Of a stretch of DNA of 64,000 nucleotides, positions 16,774-25,019 are shown in pieces (position 1 is the stretch's first letter; each line of letters starts with the position of its first letter). The translations under genes were made by a program, and so were the position numbers. The notes below the pieces were generated by a model. It did no database searches. It worked only from the letters and a program-made list of their open reading frames with translations, and was not told the origin of the DNA. Source of the stretch: Shewanella donghaensis (GTDB taxonomy: Bacteria > Pseudomonadota > Gammaproteobacteria > Enterobacterales > Shewanellaceae); contig NZ_CP041783.1 of NCBI RefSeq assembly GCF_007567505.1, positions 4,340,001-4,404,000 on the forward strand. The letters are read 5' to 3'.

Positions 16774-17646
16774 ATGGATTTGAATACACTGATTAATCAT
16801 CCCGAAGTGCTGTTACTTGTTTTAGCGCCGCTGTTCTTTTTATGTATTTTACTTGAATGGTATTTAGGGGCTAAGCGCAACAAATTACCGGCATCAGCAA
16901 GTTATAATCCCTTCGAAGTGGCATGTAACTTTTGTCTAGCAGGTATGCATCAATTAACGGATATTTTAGCTGGACTCTTGATTGCAAAATTATACTTATC
17001 TGTTTTTGATTGGAAGTTGTTTGATATTCAGATGGGCTTTACCAGTTTTATCGTATTGTTGATTGCCCAAGACTTTTTCTATTACTGGTTTCATCGAGCA
17101 AGTCATCGAGTACGGTGGATGTGGGCTGCCCATGTTGTACACCATAGTTCAGAGAACATGAACTTTAGCACCGCTTTCAGACAAAGCCTAATGTACCCGT
17201 TGGCTGGTATGTGGTTATTCTGGCTGCCATTAGTGATCATTGGTTTTGAACCTAATTGGGTGGTATTTGTGGTGCTGCTGAATTTAGGACTGCAGTTTTT
17301 TGTGCATACACAGGCAGTTAAATCGGTAGGGCCTTTAGAGCTTATTTTTAATACACCATCCCATCACCGGGTTCATCACGGCCGTAATCCTCAATACATT
17401 GATAAGAACTATGCTGGTGTGTTGATCATTTGGGACAAGCTATTTGGCACTTTCGAACCTGAAAACGAAACAGTAATTTATGGAATCACTAAACCAATTA
17501 ATAGCTTTAACCCAATCGTGGTGAGTTTTAGTGAGTGGCGGGATATGTTGAAGGAAGTTTTAGGCAGTAAGTTAACCGTCATGGAGCGATTTAAGGTGTT
17601 GTTTGCACCACCTCAAACACAGGACGTTACTAAAGACAGTAAATAA
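16774..17646 (+). CDS. Sterol desaturase / fatty acid hydroxylase superfamily protein
   Basis: This integral membrane di-iron enzyme has 290 residues. The histidine clusters that bind the iron pair are all visible: FHRASH (HX3H, about residue 107), HVVHH (HX2HH, about 121), and the C-terminal HHRVHH (about 198-203). Four or more hydrophobic segments surround them. Family members hydroxylate or desaturate lipids; the substrate is unknown. The ATG follows AAAGG. It probably shares a transcript with the DUF2804 gene. A long inverted repeat follows the stop codon. Confidence 0.9.
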   Translation: MDLNTLINHPEVLLLVLAPLFFLCILLEWYLGAKRNKLPASASYNPFEVACNFCLAGMHQLTDILAGLLIAKLYLSVFDWKLFDIQMGFTSFIVLLIAQDFFYYWFHRASHRVRWMWAAHVVHHSSENMNFSTAFRQSLMYPLAGMWLFWLPLVIIGFEPNWVVFVVLLNLGLQFFVHTQAVKSVGPLELIFNTPSHHRVHHGRNPQYIDKNYAGVLIIWDKLFGTFEPENETVIYGITKPINSFNPIVVSFSEWRDMLKEVLGSKLTVMERFKVLFAPPQTQDVTKDSK

Positions 17647-17685
17647 GATGGTTGATAGTAGGATAAATAAGATGGTGAATGGGGA

Positions 17686-17744
17686 GGATTAACCTACTCA
17701 ATTACTACTTGAAAGGGGTAAGTAATTAGAGAGTAGGTCAATCC
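17686..17744. other. Long inverted repeat between convergent genes
   Basis: GGATTAACCTACTC (17686-17699) pairs with GAGTAGGTCAATCC (17731-17744) with one mismatch, and inside it AATTACT pairs with AGTAATT. The resulting hairpin of about 59 bases lies between the desaturase gene and the convergent kdgK gene. There is no T tract, so it may be an mRNA 3'-end stabilising or REP-like structure rather than a classical terminator. The 12-bp unit AAATAAGATGGT also occurs twice just upstream (17641 and 17665). Confidence 0.65.
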
Positions 17745-17890
17745 AAATTGTTACTTGAATCCATAAAGAGCAGATTCATCAGAATAAAAATGGGCCATTT
17801 GGGTTCAGCCCTAGCTAAAGTTATCTATTAACAACATGTTTGCTCAAAACATGATGACAATTCATTTGTCTAAATATCTAAACGATTGAA

Positions 17891-18829
17891 CTAGTTAATA
17901 GATAAGGTAAGGCTAAACTTTTTAAATTGATCAGCGTCAACAATTGCACCTTTATGCTGAATGACAAAAGCCGCTGTTTTAGCGCCTAAGTCAATCGCTT
18001 CACTGATGCTGTGACCATTGAGTCTTGCACCAAGGTAAGCGCCATTAAATGAGTCTCCAGCCGATGTGGTATCGACAACATTATCGGCAGGCGTGATATG
18101 GAATGCTTCACTTGAACCATTGGTTACCGAAATGACGGTTTCTGGACCATTTTTAATGATGAGTTCATTGGCGTTGTACTTACTGCAAAATTCAATCAAC
18201 GCAGAAGCATTATCAATACCATAAAGCTGCTCAAAATCATCAATGCCAGGTAGTAAGATATCAGCTTTTGAAAAAGCTAATTCAAACTGAATTTTAGCGG
18301 CATCAGGGGTTGACCACATTCTTGGTCGGTAATTAGGGTCAAAGACGATGGTTAAGCCTTTAGCCTTCATTTTATCGATCATGTCCCAAAATAGTGGACG
18401 TTGTTCTTGCTGAATAACGGCTAGAGATATCCCCGAAAAGAACACCATCTGATGTTGCTGGCTTAGGGCATCAATGGTTTTATCATCGATAAAAGTCATC
18501 AGTTGTTTTGCTGCAGAATTTTCACGCCAATAAGTGAAGCTTCTTTCACCCTCATCATCAGTTTCAATAGCATATAAGCCAGGGATTAATGATGCTGATG
18601 TAAATGCCCAGCTATCGTTAATTTGTTCATGTTTGAACAATTCACGCATAGCCTGACTAAAACTGTCTGTACCGATAGCAGTAGCAAAGCTTACAGGTGT
18701 TTCAGTAAATAACCTTTTTAAGTAAACAGCCGTATTAAATGCATCGCCAGCGAAGGATTGATGCAGCGTACTCGGAGCTGTATTACGCAGCTCAACCATA
18801 CATTCACCCAACAATAAAATACTTTTCAC
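17891..18829 (-). CDS. kdgK: 2-dehydro-3-deoxygluconate (KDG) kinase, PfkB family
   Basis: KdgK phosphorylates 2-keto-3-deoxygluconate to KDPG, which an aldolase then splits. The 312 residues show the PfkB layout. The N terminus carries LLGECMVELR, and SFAGDAFNTAVYLKRL is the first signature. The C-terminal ATP-site motif DTTSAGDSFNGA lies at residues 253-264, with catalytic Asp259. In alginate use, the lyases give a keto-uronate (DEH) that is reduced to KDG, so position downstream of PL6 and PL17 lyases fixes the likely substrate. It is 170 bases downstream of the PL17 gene; a stem in that gap may reduce read-through. Confidence 0.92.
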   Translation of the reverse strand: MKSILLLGECMVELRNTAPSTLHQSFAGDAFNTAVYLKRLFTETPVSFATAIGTDSFSQAMRELFKHEQINDSWAFTSASLIPGLYAIETDDEGERSFTYWRENSAAKQLMTFIDDKTIDALSQQHQMVFFSGISLAVIQQEQRPLFWDMIDKMKAKGLTIVFDPNYRPRMWSTPDAAKIQFELAFSKADILLPGIDDFEQLYGIDNASALIEFCSKYNANELIIKNGPETVISVTNGSSEAFHITPADNVVDTTSAGDSFNGAYLGARLNGHSISEAIDLGAKTAAFVIQHKGAIVDADQFKKFSLTLSIN

Positions 18830-18921
18830 GGATTAACCTTTTCTCGTCACTGGAACTGTTTTGCCTGCAAGCCATAGCGAAAAAATGCTAGTGGGCTAAC
18901 CAGGCGATAAGAATAAAGAAT

Positions 18922-18941
18922 AGGGTGTAGTGGTCACCCCT
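18922..18941 (-). terminator. Stem between the PL17 gene and kdgK
   Basis: On the minus strand GGGGTG / CACCC forms a short stem followed by TATTCTTTATTCTT. It may act as a weak terminator or processing site that lowers kdgK expression relative to the lyases. Confidence 0.4.
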
Positions 18942-18999
18942 AATCATTTGTAAGACGCGGTTACTCGCGTATATCCTACTTTCTATATTTAGTGCTTTT

Positions 19000-21276
19000 T
19001 TACTTATTGATTTCCAATAGCTGGTATCTACCACTAAAACTGTATTGCTTGTTGTTATAAGCAAAGCTGTTGGTTAATTTGTTATTTCTTTCAGCATCAA
19101 TTTTGGTTTGTTGATGGTTAATCGCTAACACATAAGTGCTGTCAGTATCAGATGCTGTCTTCATTTGAAAACTGATCACGCTGATATCATCTTGGCGTTG
19201 GTAATTAAGGCTTGTTAGCTTGCTGGTGGCGCTCAGCGTATATTCCGCTGAAGGGTTATATTCGCCATGTGGTTCCAATACGCTGACAAACTGGTGCTGT
19301 TTAGCACCAGATACACGCTGAATGAAGCTATTTTCATTGCGTAGATTGAAGTCAGGATCATTAGCACCTAGCTGCGTAAACAAATACTGCTGCTCTGAAG
19401 TAGCTATGCTGCTATGAGTATAGAAACGACCGTTATCATTGAGCCATGTAATTTGAGCCAAAGATGATGACTTGTCATTAGCCGCTTTTGGTGTTGCCGT
19501 TGCACGTAACCAAAGGTGCTGATAACCATTTGCTTCACCCAATGCTTTTAAGGTATTTACTGAAGCATTACGGGCAAAGTTGGTATCAATCAACTGACCT
19601 TGATAGTGAACAGGCAAATCATATTGATGAGCTGTAGAGCTATCAACATCGACAATATCGAATACTAATGGCGCTTGGCTTTTTGGTAATGTAACTAAAG
19701 CCATGGTGCGTTCAAACGTGACGTTATTATAGGCAGTATCAATTACTGCAGAGGCTAATGTTGCAGTATCATCGTGGTGATAAAACACCATGTCAGGATG
19801 ATTTGCATTTCCACGCTTTACTTCGCCATCAAAGTGACTAGTTTCGTCTACAACAAGGGTATTGTGCGCAACAGTTTGCTTTGCCCAAGTGATATTTTCT
19901 GGTAAATATCGACCGCCAGCTTTTGCTTCGATGTTGAGAAAACGTGCAGCACCATAATCAGATACAATTTCAGCGCCATCATCGTAAAACTGCCAAGTTA
20001 ATTTATCAAAGTGACCATGACCTAATCCTTGTGCAGTGGCTTTAAACACGACAGCTTGTGCATTTGGCGCGTTCTGGCGCATAACAACTAACGCACCTTC
20101 ATCACCATTTTTACCATCTAGGAACACTCTAGAATCAAATGCATATTTGCTTGGGGTATTTTGATCAATGGCTTGAGCGAGTTTCAATCCATCGCCAGTT
20201 AGTAGGATATGGTCTTGTTGTCTAGCAATATCGATTAAGTCGTTATTGTTGGTTAATCCATAAGCTATGCTGACCGCTCTTACGAGTTCAACAGTATCGA
20301 TACCTTTACTCTTAATCGCATCATTTAATGGAAAGAATAGGCCGTTATAGCTTAATTCCACAGTGCTAGTAATGGCCTTCAATAATATGTCATTACGGTA
20401 TTCAAAGATCTTACGTTCAGGTTGGTTTTGTTCTATGGCTTTTGCAAAAGTCACAAAAGGCAGTAAAGCGTAACGCTGATAATAAGGACCTTCGTTATAG
20501 TAGCCATCAGGCGAGAATAGTTCGTCTAATTGGCGTAAAAAACCACCTTTACCGCTTTTAGATAAATCAAGTAATGCCACTTCAACAAGCTCAGGCTTAT
20601 CGAGCACAAATCCGGTCATACCAACAGCTGCAGTTGCCCATGTGCCGTGGTTGTGAACTTTATTAAAAGTGTGAGGGGATTGTACAGAGAGGAAATCTGC
20701 GACAGGTAAAATAATGCCTGACTCAATCTGTTTACGTTGCTCTACTGATAATGAATCATAGATAAAGTCATAAGCTTGAATGGTATAAACCATCCATACC
20801 GCTTCATTAAGCCCTTGCCAGAACAGTTTACCTTCATTACGGCTTTTACGTTTTGGGTGCAGTGGCAGAGTAGGATATAGCACTGCATATTGTAGAAGCA
20901 TGTCACGAACATAGTCAGCATAAACAGGCGATTGAGTTAGTTGATACATCATCCCTGCATCATACATGTGCTGATAGTTCTTTTTATGGCGCTCATGGGT
21001 GTAACCACCGCCAGCATCAACAGGAATAGGCACTATAATCGGTTGCTTAATATAGTGATCGACATGCTGCTTTTTTTCAGTAAAAGCTTGCTTAAACAAC
21101 CCTGGCTGTTTAATTGCAGCGCGCATGGTGACAACATCTTGTTGGTTCACCACCAATGTAGGGTGTTGAGTTGCTGTTGATACTGCTAATACTTGAATCG
21201 GCATTAAGCTTGATAACGCAACCAGACAAACTACGCGTTTGAGCGTTTTGATGTTTAATAAGTAAGAGGTCTTCAT
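19000..21276 (-). CDS. PL17 family oligoalginate lyase (heparinase II/III-like)
   Basis: This exolytic lyase is predicted to release unsaturated monouronate (DEH) from alginate oligosaccharides in the periplasm. The 758 residues start with a signal peptide (about 1-32, VLA). An alpha-helical alginate-lyase domain (about 35-390) carries VPVDAGGGYTHERHKKNYQ, LFWQGLNEAVWMVY and the active-site HNHGTW with its Asn-His pair, plus NEGPYYQRYAL with the candidate catalytic Tyr. A heparinase II/III beta domain (about 400-750) carries LGHGHFDKLTWQFYDDGAEI and HNTLVVDE. It closely recalls Alg17C of Saccharophagus. The start lies two bases after the PL6 stop codon, so the two are coupled. Confidence 0.95.
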   Translation of the reverse strand: MKTSYLLNIKTLKRVVCLVALSSLMPIQVLAVSTATQHPTLVVNQQDVVTMRAAIKQPGLFKQAFTEKKQHVDHYIKQPIIVPIPVDAGGGYTHERHKKNYQHMYDAGMMYQLTQSPVYADYVRDMLLQYAVLYPTLPLHPKRKSRNEGKLFWQGLNEAVWMVYTIQAYDFIYDSLSVEQRKQIESGIILPVADFLSVQSPHTFNKVHNHGTWATAAVGMTGFVLDKPELVEVALLDLSKSGKGGFLRQLDELFSPDGYYNEGPYYQRYALLPFVTFAKAIEQNQPERKIFEYRNDILLKAITSTVELSYNGLFFPLNDAIKSKGIDTVELVRAVSIAYGLTNNNDLIDIARQQDHILLTGDGLKLAQAIDQNTPSKYAFDSRVFLDGKNGDEGALVVMRQNAPNAQAVVFKATAQGLGHGHFDKLTWQFYDDGAEIVSDYGAARFLNIEAKAGGRYLPENITWAKQTVAHNTLVVDETSHFDGEVKRGNANHPDMVFYHHDDTATLASAVIDTAYNNVTFERTMALVTLPKSQAPLVFDIVDVDSSTAHQYDLPVHYQGQLIDTNFARNASVNTLKALGEANGYQHLWLRATATPKAANDKSSSLAQITWLNDNGRFYTHSSIATSEQQYLFTQLGANDPDFNLRNENSFIQRVSGAKQHQFVSVLEPHGEYNPSAEYTLSATSKLTSLNYQRQDDISVISFQMKTASDTDSTYVLAINHQQTKIDAERNNKLTNSFAYNNKQYSFSGRYQLLEINK

Positions 21277-21278
21277 AA

Positions 21279-23591
21279 TTACTGCACTTTATTGTTGGTG
21301 ATTGACGCGGTGGTTTTTTCTATCGCATAAAGCTCTTGGACGGAAGGGCTACCAGCGTTAATGAATTGGTTATTACTGACTTGTGTCACTGGCTCACCAG
21401 TGGTGTGCTCAATTTTGACTACCGCACTATCTTTAAAGCTGTTTTTCTCAATATCAGTCACTTGTACGCCATGTAAGAATAAGCTGGCTTTAGACTTATT
21501 TCGCTTACCTTGACCAACATTGCTAACCTCGTTATGCATGAATGATAAGTGGGGGCCAAAAGTACTTTCATCAGTACCGCCACGGTATAAATTAACTAAA
21601 GCACCTTCAATGTTCTTAAACTGATTATTCTCGACTATTAAGTATTCAGCGTTATAAATACCTAAGTCATCAGTCTCTTTATTTAGTCTGAAAATATCAC
21701 CGCTAATTTTTTCAAAGTTGTTATTTATGATTTCAATTTTTTTGGCAAAGGCACGTGAGCCTGAGTCAAAGAAATGAAACGAGTGATTAATATCAAGTTG
21801 CTTGATTTCACTATTAAACATGCTGAAACGGTAGTTAGTTAACATGCCCCATTTCGAGGTTCTGATAACTGTATTACCTGATGAATCTAAGCTGTTCTCA
21901 CCGGTAATAATCAAACCATCTAGTTTTAACGCACCGCCATTTTGAATTTCGAACAATGTTGGTCTGCTAAAGGTTAGTTTGGCTTTTTTGGTATTTAGGG
22001 CTTGGACGGTGATAGCTTTATCAATGAAGATAATTTTCTCAATGTCATAGCTACCGTCAGCAAGTTCAATGGTATCGCCACTGTTTGCTTGTTCAATAGC
22101 CGTTATCAGTTGTTCAGTTGACGAGACCTTAATTTCGTTGCCAGAACCGAAAGTTGTTTCAGGTTCATCTTTTGGATACCAGCTCACACCCGTTTGCGCT
22201 TTGGTGGTTGGCGAAAGTTTAGTGGTAGCACCATATTGACGTAATGCTTTATCAGTTGGATACATTAGGCCATTTTCAGCGCGAGTAAGCGCTATAGGCT
22301 CAACTGTGAAACCTTGTTCTATTTTGTTATCTGATAAATCATTTGAAACATTGTTTGAAAATTGAATCCCTGAAATATCATCAAAAAGTGAAAAGGGTGC
22401 TTGTTGATTTTTATTAAATACTAGATTGTCTGAAAAAGTAGATTTTTGCGGCGTAGCAGAACGTTCTTGGTCACTACCAGCAGCTAAATGGATATGTTCT
22501 ACATCGATAAAGCTATTGTGGTTTACATCAGCATTAACCACTTGATGGTAACGGTTAATCGGAGAGTTTGGCACACCATTCATAATGGTAAAGCCACTAC
22601 CAAAGCGATAACCTTTTAAGCCTTCAAGATAATTATTAGTGATGGTTTGATCGCGGTTGATGACTCGAATGCCACCGGTATGATCAACACCATTACCTAA
22701 GAAGACATTGCCTTCAATTTTATTACCGTTGCCATGACGCATGGTGAGAGTGCCGCGGGATTCAAAAAAGGTATTGTTTCGCAGCGTATTCTTACCTGAT
22801 TTTACTGAAATGATTTCCACTTCACCGTCACAACGATCGAAGTAGTTATTTTCAACCAGAGTAAAAGAGTCAGACATTGAATAATGACTAGTACCGATGC
22901 GTAAAGTTTCACCACCGTTTGAACCTAGAATTGGACGAGGGCCGAAATAGTTATGGTCAATTTTATGATGATTTTCTTGGCTATCTTCGCCTTTTAAACG
23001 CACAGCCATGGTAACGCCTTTGTTGCGCTTACCGACTAAATGGTTATGGTCAAATTGATTGTTTTTTCCGTATAACGACACCCAGTAATCAGATTCATGG
23101 CGATCTGGATTGCTGTAATTATCAATAACCACTTCAGAGACACGTGAATGATTGGCTAAATCATTTTTACTGGTTCTGAAAGCGATAACTTCATTACTTG
23201 GGGTATAGCCGTTTTTAAATACGAGTCCTGATACTTCCAGGTATTTACCTGATAAGCGCAGATTAGATTGTCCCGACAGTATGACTTTGCCTTTTGTTTG
23301 TGCAGATAGCTTTATTGGCGCGTCTTTTGTGCCTTGACCCTTAAATTTGATTTCAAAATCTTGCCATACACCGTCCGCCAGAATGACTTCATCGCCAGCG
23401 ACTAATTTCTTGGCAGTTTTATTATATTCAACTGGATTTTTTACTGTGTATGTAGCCGCATTGGCTGACATTAATGGCATTATTGCGCTTGCTGTAAGGC
23501 TAAGGGCGAATGCCACTTTGATATTGTTTAAGGTGTAATGTGTTTTAGAGGACTTCTTGTCATTGCTTGTATCAGTGTGCAGGTAACTCAT
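21279..23591 (-). CDS. PL6 family alginate lyase, two beta-helix domains
   Basis: PL6 lyases cleave polymannuronate or alginate by beta-elimination. The 770 residues have a signal peptide with a long N region (about 1-46, ANA-A) and an N-terminal parallel beta-helix (about 47-430). That helix holds the family active site: EIISVKSGKN with the Lys base, then TLTMRHGN with the Arg acid, and GGIRVINRDQ. A second beta-helix follows (about 480-770). This double-helix layout matches AlyGC-type PL6 enzymes. The start follows AGAGAG. It is the first intact gene of the lyase operon. Directly upstream lie a hairpin and the remnant of an outer-membrane protein gene. Confidence 0.94.
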   Translation of the reverse strand: MSYLHTDTSNDKKSSKTHYTLNNIKVAFALSLTASAIMPLMSANAATYTVKNPVEYNKTAKKLVAGDEVILADGVWQDFEIKFKGQGTKDAPIKLSAQTKGKVILSGQSNLRLSGKYLEVSGLVFKNGYTPSNEVIAFRTSKNDLANHSRVSEVVIDNYSNPDRHESDYWVSLYGKNNQFDHNHLVGKRNKGVTMAVRLKGEDSQENHHKIDHNYFGPRPILGSNGGETLRIGTSHYSMSDSFTLVENNYFDRCDGEVEIISVKSGKNTLRNNTFFESRGTLTMRHGNGNKIEGNVFLGNGVDHTGGIRVINRDQTITNNYLEGLKGYRFGSGFTIMNGVPNSPINRYHQVVNADVNHNSFIDVEHIHLAAGSDQERSATPQKSTFSDNLVFNKNQQAPFSLFDDISGIQFSNNVSNDLSDNKIEQGFTVEPIALTRAENGLMYPTDKALRQYGATTKLSPTTKAQTGVSWYPKDEPETTFGSGNEIKVSSTEQLITAIEQANSGDTIELADGSYDIEKIIFIDKAITVQALNTKKAKLTFSRPTLFEIQNGGALKLDGLIITGENSLDSSGNTVIRTSKWGMLTNYRFSMFNSEIKQLDINHSFHFFDSGSRAFAKKIEIINNNFEKISGDIFRLNKETDDLGIYNAEYLIVENNQFKNIEGALVNLYRGGTDESTFGPHLSFMHNEVSNVGQGKRNKSKASLFLHGVQVTDIEKNSFKDSAVVKIEHTTGEPVTQVSNNQFINAGSPSVQELYAIEKTTASITNNKVQ

Positions 23592-23659
23592 AATGACTCT
23601 CTTTTTATTGTAGTTTTAGCGGGCTATTAATTCACAGATAAATAAGCCTTGGAGAAATA

Positions 23660-23689
23660 AACTCCTACCTCAAGTACGAGGCAGGAGTT
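23660..23689 (-). terminator. Hairpin between the outer-membrane protein remnant and the PL6 gene
   Basis: On the minus strand AACTCCTGCCTC / GAGGTAGGAGTT (one G-T pair, loop GTACTT) is followed by TTATTTCT. It looks like the terminator or attenuator of the vanished upstream gene and lies about 70 bases before the PL6 start codon. Confidence 0.65.
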
Positions 23690-23714
23690 GCAATGTTAAG
23701 TTTTTACATGCGGG

Positions 23715-23835
23715 TTAAAACTTAACTTTTGCACCAAGGAAATACTTTGTGCTTGAGAGAAAATTAGTCGCATTTATTTTGTTAAGTTCCACGCTAATGA
23801 ATCCCCAAGTTCATAATCATTTTTAATAATGAGAA
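23715..23835 (-). pseudogene. 3' remnant of an outer-membrane protein gene
   Basis: On the minus strand the 31 codons before the TAA at 23715-23717 read as a barrel C terminus: FISVELNKINATNF, then LSSTKYFLGAKVKF, ending in Phe as outer-membrane barrels do. Upstream of this the frame is broken by a stop; the coding-like text NDYELG continues in another frame, which suggests a frameshift, and nothing convincing remains beyond about 23835. I infer a decayed porin or receptor, possibly the KdgM-type oligosaccharide porin often linked to alginate lyases. The hairpin just after it fits its old terminator. Confidence 0.55.
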
Positions 23836-23952
23836 CACAATACTTTAAACATGATCTTTAAATACAACCTTGCGTCTGAATAGAAACTAACCAATGGTAA
23901 GGTATCTTGTCAACCACTTTGTGTTACCAGTGTGTTACTTTTTTATCGTTTA

Positions 23953-23980
23953 TTGACTATACTGTTATTACCAATAACAT
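23953..23980 (+). promoter_or_regulatory. Candidate gntR promoter with an embedded palindrome
   Basis: TTGACT (23953-23958) and TAACAT (23975-23980) are spaced 16 bases apart and could be the -35 and -10 boxes for the GntR gene. The perfect inverted repeat GTTATT-ACC-AATAAC (23964-23978) fills the spacer and overlaps the -10. This is where a repressor would block transcription, so autoregulation by the FCD-type regulator is suggested (inference). Confidence 0.45.
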
Positions 23981-24094
23981 TTTGCTAACCTGGCCTAAGC
24001 TAATGCCAAAATTGTTCAAGTACAATAAAAATTTACAAATAGGCTTTGCGTTGATTGACTAAATAGATATTATGTTACTAATTAGAAAAGTAAT

Positions 24095-24106
24095 TGGTTT
24101 TAACCA
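24095..24106 (+). promoter_or_regulatory. Second short palindrome just before the gntR start
   Basis: TGGTT-TT-AACCA lies 14 bases before the ATG at 24121. It could be a second operator half of the regulator or chance. The remainder of the 529-base gap 23592-24120 holds the outer-membrane protein remnant, its hairpin, and otherwise AT-rich sequence without a gene. Confidence 0.3.
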
Positions 24107-24120
24107 TTGAAGGACCAGAC

Positions 24121-24861
24121 ATGAAAAATAGACGTATGTTTTGGCGTATCGTAGAAGAGATCGAAGCGTCTATTGCTAGCGGCGAATATGCACCCGGTAG
24201 TCGTTTGCCACCAGAAAGGGAGTTGGCTGAGAAGTTTGATGTAAGCAGGCCAACCATTCGCGAAGCAATAATCGCACTTGAAGTGCGTGAAAAAATTGAA
24301 GTGAAAACCGGTTCAGGGGTATATGTTTTACACTCGGTAAACCAAAACAGTAATAAAGATAAGATCAATGCCTTTGAATTGACGCAAGCCAGAGCATTAG
24401 TTGAAGGTGAAATTGCTGCGCTAGCTGCAAATACTATCACCAAGGAAGAATTGGTTGAGTTAAATAAAACATTGATAATGATGGAAAATAAATCATATGT
24501 TGAAGAAGCGGATCAAATGTTCCATAACATTATCGCTAACTCTACTCGTAACGGTGCATTAATAAAATCTTTCGAGAACTTATGGGCATTACGCGCCTCG
24601 AGTACCAAGATAATTGATGACTATGACAGCGTGTGTAGTAAAGATAATAAAAAGACCCTTGATGAGCATACTGCTATTTATGAGGCGTTAGCTGCAGCAG
24701 ATGCATCTGAAGCTCGTTTAGCTATGCATCAACATTTTAATCGATTAATCAATGTATTGTTCGATACCGTTGAAGCAAAGTCATTAGAAGAAGTTAAGCG
24801 AAAAAATAGTGAGAAGCGTGATTTGTATTCGATTGATAACTTGGTAAATAGGATCGGTTAA
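24121..24861 (+). CDS. GntR family regulator, FadR/FCD subfamily
   Basis: This 246-residue protein has an N-terminal winged helix (about 1-75) with the GntR signature PGSRLPPERELAEKF and SRPTIREAIIALE, then GSGVYV. A C-terminal FCD ligand domain (about 95-230) follows, whose metal or ligand residues include the histidines in DQMFHNIIANST, DEHTAIYEAL and MHQHFNRL. Related regulators sense sugar acids or uronates, so control of the alginate lyase operon is likely from position. The ATG at 24121 follows GAAGGA; a TTG at 24094 is less likely. It is transcribed away from the lyase operon and followed by a strong terminator. Confidence 0.9.
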   Translation: MKNRRMFWRIVEEIEASIASGEYAPGSRLPPERELAEKFDVSRPTIREAIIALEVREKIEVKTGSGVYVLHSVNQNSNKDKINAFELTQARALVEGEIAALAANTITKEELVELNKTLIMMENKSYVEEADQMFHNIIANSTRNGALIKSFENLWALRASSTKIIDDYDSVCSKDNKKTLDEHTAIYEALAAADASEARLAMHQHFNRLINVLFDTVEAKSLEEVKRKNSEKRDLYSIDNLVNRIG

Positions 24862-24877
24862 GGCTTTGGATTAGTTT

Positions 24878-24904
24878 AAAGGGCGCTTAGCGCCCTTTTT
24901 TATG
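24878..24904 (+). terminator. Terminator after gntR
   Basis: AAAGGGCGC-TTA-GCGCCCTTT is a perfect stem followed by TTTT. Confidence 0.93.
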
Positions 24905-24953
24905 TCTGTTCAATAAGTCATCGCTTCGTCAGTGCAAGTTGCTTAAAGGTATT

Positions 24954-24984
24954 AAAAAGGCCTCTCGTGATGAGAGGCCTTTTT
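24954..24984. terminator. Second, bidirectional terminator-like stem
   Basis: AAAAAGGCCTCTC-GTGAT-GAGAGGCCTTTTT is a perfect 13-bp stem with A and T tracts on both sides, 50 bases after the gntR terminator. No gene lies between the two, so it may terminate leftward transcription from the 25-kb region. Confidence 0.8.
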
Positions 24985-24988
24985 AAGT

Positions 24989-25019
24989 TATAACAAGCTT
25001 GGGGGAAAGGCTTGTTATA
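24989..25019. other. Perfect 10-bp hairpin with G-rich loop
   Basis: TATAACAAGC / GCTTGTTATA encloses the loop TTGGGGGAAAG, five bases after the preceding terminator stem. Three strong hairpins therefore follow one another within 145 bases. Confidence 0.6.
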
